Origin: Minisyncoccota bacterium
Lineage (GTDB): Bacteria > Patescibacteriota > Microgenomatia > UBA1400 > PJMF01
DNA: 13,676 nt
Direction of reading: 5' to 3'
Assembly (NCBI GenBank): GCA_003518205.1
Contig: DOZC01000031.1
Location: 1,142-14,817, forward strand
The notes beneath the pieces were generated by a model. That model saw only the letters and a program-made list of their open reading frames with translations, ran no database searches and was not told the DNA's origin. Every line of letters starts with the position of its first letter. The first letter of the stretch is position 1. Below are positions 12,343 through 13,676 of this stretch, one piece after another. A program made the position numbers and the translations under genes.

Positions 12343-12855
12343 ATGACCGACTTTATCCCCGAACTTGATGACATTAGCCTAACTTCGAGTGATGCTCGTC
12401 ACCTCAAGCGAGTGGCGCTGATGCAGGCGTTATTTGCTCATACTTTTGAGGTGAGTGATGATCAGTTGGTTATGGATCCAGAATTATTGACTGAGGTGCA
12501 GGCTATTCTTAAAGCTTTGCCGGAAATTGATGCTCAATTAGTTCAATATGCGGCCGAGCGACCTCTGAGCGAAGTTAACTCAGTAGATTTGGCGATTTTG
12601 CGACTGATTATTTACGAAGCCCAGACTCAAACTACTCCGGTTAAGGTTTTAATCAATGAAGCTGTGGAGTTGGCCAAAGAGTTCGGCACTGAAAGTTCGC
12701 CAAAATTTGTCAATGGGGTTTTAGGCAAGTTTTTAGTGACAGAACCAGCAGAACCAATCGCGGACGCCGCCTCGGCCATCCCAGTCACTCCGGCCATCCC
12801 AGTCACTCCAGCCATCCCAGTCGTTTCAGATCAATCAGAGAAATTACCAGTTTAA
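12343..12855 (+). CDS. nusB: transcription antitermination factor NusB
   Basis: NusB binds boxA RNA with S10 and supports rRNA transcription. The start at 12343 gives 170 residues; the frame reaches back to a GTG at 12286 but that part is not NusB-like. Residues 19-34 (RHLKRVALMQALFAHT) match the conserved first helix. Residues 73-128 hold the family's best-conserved block: RPLSEVNSVDLAILRLIIYE, then VLINEAVELAKEFG and SPKFVNGVLG. The C-terminal tail past residue ~133 is unusual, with a six-residue AIPVTP unit repeated almost three times, absent from typical NusB. No Shine-Dalgarno site precedes the ATG. It is followed at short distance by the ACP-like gene and rnc. Confidence 0.9.
   Translation: MTDFIPELDDISLTSSDARHLKRVALMQALFAHTFEVSDDQLVMDPELLTEVQAILKALPEIDAQLVQYAAERPLSEVNSVDLAILRLIIYEAQTQTTPVKVLINEAVELAKEFGTESSPKFVNGVLGKFLVTEPAEPIADAASAIPVTPAIPVTPAIPVVSDQSEKLPV
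12775..12828 (+). repeat. 18-bp tandem repeat in the nusB tail
   Basis: Units begin at 12775, 12793 and 12811, period 18. The first two are identical except for the last base (CCG versus CCA), and the third breaks down after 12 bases. It encodes AIPVTP, AIPVTP, AIPVVS. Confidence 0.85.
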
Positions 12856-12878
12856 AAATAGAAAGCCCCTTATCAAAT

Positions 12879-13154
12879 ATGAAAACCGTTCGTTCCACCA
12901 AATCTCTGGCTCAACTTCAGGAGTTTTTGGCCAATTTTACCGGCAATGATCTGGAAGAGATTAAGCCCTATTCTCATCTCGAAGATGATCTGGGTTTGAC
13001 TTTGACGGATGATTTGGCTAGATTAGTGGCTCAAATCAATCATGTTTTCGAAATTAAACTCAAAAAGTCAGAAGTGATGAGTGAGCTGGAAACTGCCGGT
13101 GAAACGGTGGCTGAGCTGGCCAAACTCATCGATGATGAATGCGAATTGGGCTAA
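12879..13154 (+). CDS. acyl carrier protein-like, lacking the attachment serine
   Basis: This 91-residue acidic helical protein has the ACP pattern: a first helix (8-20), an EDDLG turn (35-39), then a helix (ARLVAQINHVFEIKL, 47-61) ending in F-E-I, and a final TVAELAKLI helix (77-84). Between them, where ACPs have D-S-L with the phosphopantetheine Ser, this protein reads L-T-L-T-D-D (40-45), with Thr43 at the expected position and no Ser nearby. It should not be loaded in the usual way. The location just before rnc is the normal acpP position. No ribosome site precedes the ATG. Confidence 0.7.
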   Translation: MKTVRSTKSLAQLQEFLANFTGNDLEEIKPYSHLEDDLGLTLTDDLARLVAQINHVFEIKLKKSEVMSELETAGETVAELAKLIDDECELG

Positions 13155-13160
13155 AAAACT

Positions 13161-13676
13161 ATGTCTTCTCTCTCCTCTCCACCTCCTGCCTTGCCAGCTT
13201 TTCGTCAGCCTCAACTATTGATGACAGCCTTGTCACATCGCAGCTCTTTAAATGAGCGCAGTTCCGGCACCACTGCCAAAGAGTCAAATGAAAGATTGGA
13301 GTTTTTGGGTGATGCGGTGCTAGAGCTGGCCACGACTCAGTTTTTATATGATCGGTTTCCCACCGAGCCGGAAGGAGTTTTAACGGCCTATCGCAGTGCT
13401 TTGGTGAAAACCACCACTCTGGCTGAGGTGGCGCGTGAACTGGGTTTGGGAGAAAAACTTTATTTGAGTAAGGGTGAAGAAGCCACGGGGGGCCGAGCTA
13501 ACGCTGGTCTTTTGGCTGATGTCACCGAAGCCGTGATCGGGGCGTTATATCTAGATCAAGGACTTGAGGCGGTGATCACTTTTCTGAAAACTCATCTATT
13601 TGGTAAGTTCGACGATATTTTGCAACAAGAACTCTATCGGGACCATAAAAGTCAGTTGCAAGAATTAGTTCAGGCA
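13161..13676 (+). CDS. rnc: ribonuclease III, N-terminal 172 residues
   Basis: This is double-strand-specific RNase III, processing rRNA precursors and structured RNAs in the cytoplasm. The signature ERLEFLGDAVLEL lies at 44-56, with the metal-binding residues E47, D51, D120 and E123 all present (ADVTEAVIGA at 119-128). The last visible residues (DHKSQLQELVQA, 161-172) are the usual opening of the dsRNA-binding domain, so the catalytic half is complete and the frame continues past the window. The ATG at 13161 lies six bases after the ACP-like stop with no Shine-Dalgarno site, so coupling is likely. A short Ser/Pro-rich stretch precedes the family's first helix. Confidence 0.93.
   Translation, partial: MSSLSSPPPALPAFRQPQLLMTALSHRSSLNERSSGTTAKESNERLEFLGDAVLELATTQFLYDRFPTEPEGVLTAYRSALVKTTTLAEVARELGLGEKLYLSKGEEATGGRANAGLLADVTEAVIGALYLDQGLEAVITFLKTHLFGKFDDILQQELYRDHKSQLQELVQA

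Overview
The window reads as a chromosomal segment of a small-genome bacterium, most likely a member of the Candidate Phyla Radiation (Patescibacteria). The reasons are the type IV pilus genes whose pilins carry the charged N-terminal helix pattern common in that group, Cys- and Pro/Thr-rich secreted proteins of no recognised family, and a compact cluster with a very short bL32-like protein, NusB, an ACP-like protein and RNase III. TGA is used as an ordinary stop, which argues against the Gracilibacteria/SR1 code. The lineage call is inference from gene content only.

Region 1 (1-3254, + strand) is a type IV pilus operon: the end of a prepilin peptidase, a membrane-anchored protein with a PKD-like domain, then four pilins or pseudopilins, with small gaps or short overlaps between genes. 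Region 2 (8433 back to 3303, - strand) converges on it and looks like a four-gene surface operon behind one promoter: a two-TM protein with a long Pro/Thr/Gly linker, a small single-TM protein sharing its C-terminal domain, a 784-residue secreted Cys-rich protein with two 8-Cys repeats, and a PilW/GspJ-like pseudopilin. The pseudopilin ties this operon to the pilus. My best guess is a pilus-associated or envelope-attached adhesive apparatus. The shared C-terminal domain is not one I recognise, and its core is a 107-bp perfect DNA repeat between the two genes.

Region 3 (8524-12082) is accessory: two unrelated-looking Fic-family proteins, each fused to a winged-helix domain and each preceded by its own repeat or palindrome that could be an autoregulatory operator; a short DUF6922-like protein with an apparently leaderless promoter; and a HigB/RelE toxin remnant fused in frame to a HigA-type antitoxin. 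The bL32-like gene sits between the two Fic genes.

Region 4 (12343-13676, + strand) is housekeeping: nusB, an ACP-like gene lacking the phosphopantetheine serine, and rnc, which runs off the window. No tRNA, rRNA, CRISPR array, insertion sequence or strong intrinsic terminator was seen. No gene-free stretch exceeds about 260 bases; the longer ones (8325-8523, 9739-9980, 12083-12342) hold the promoters and operators listed.
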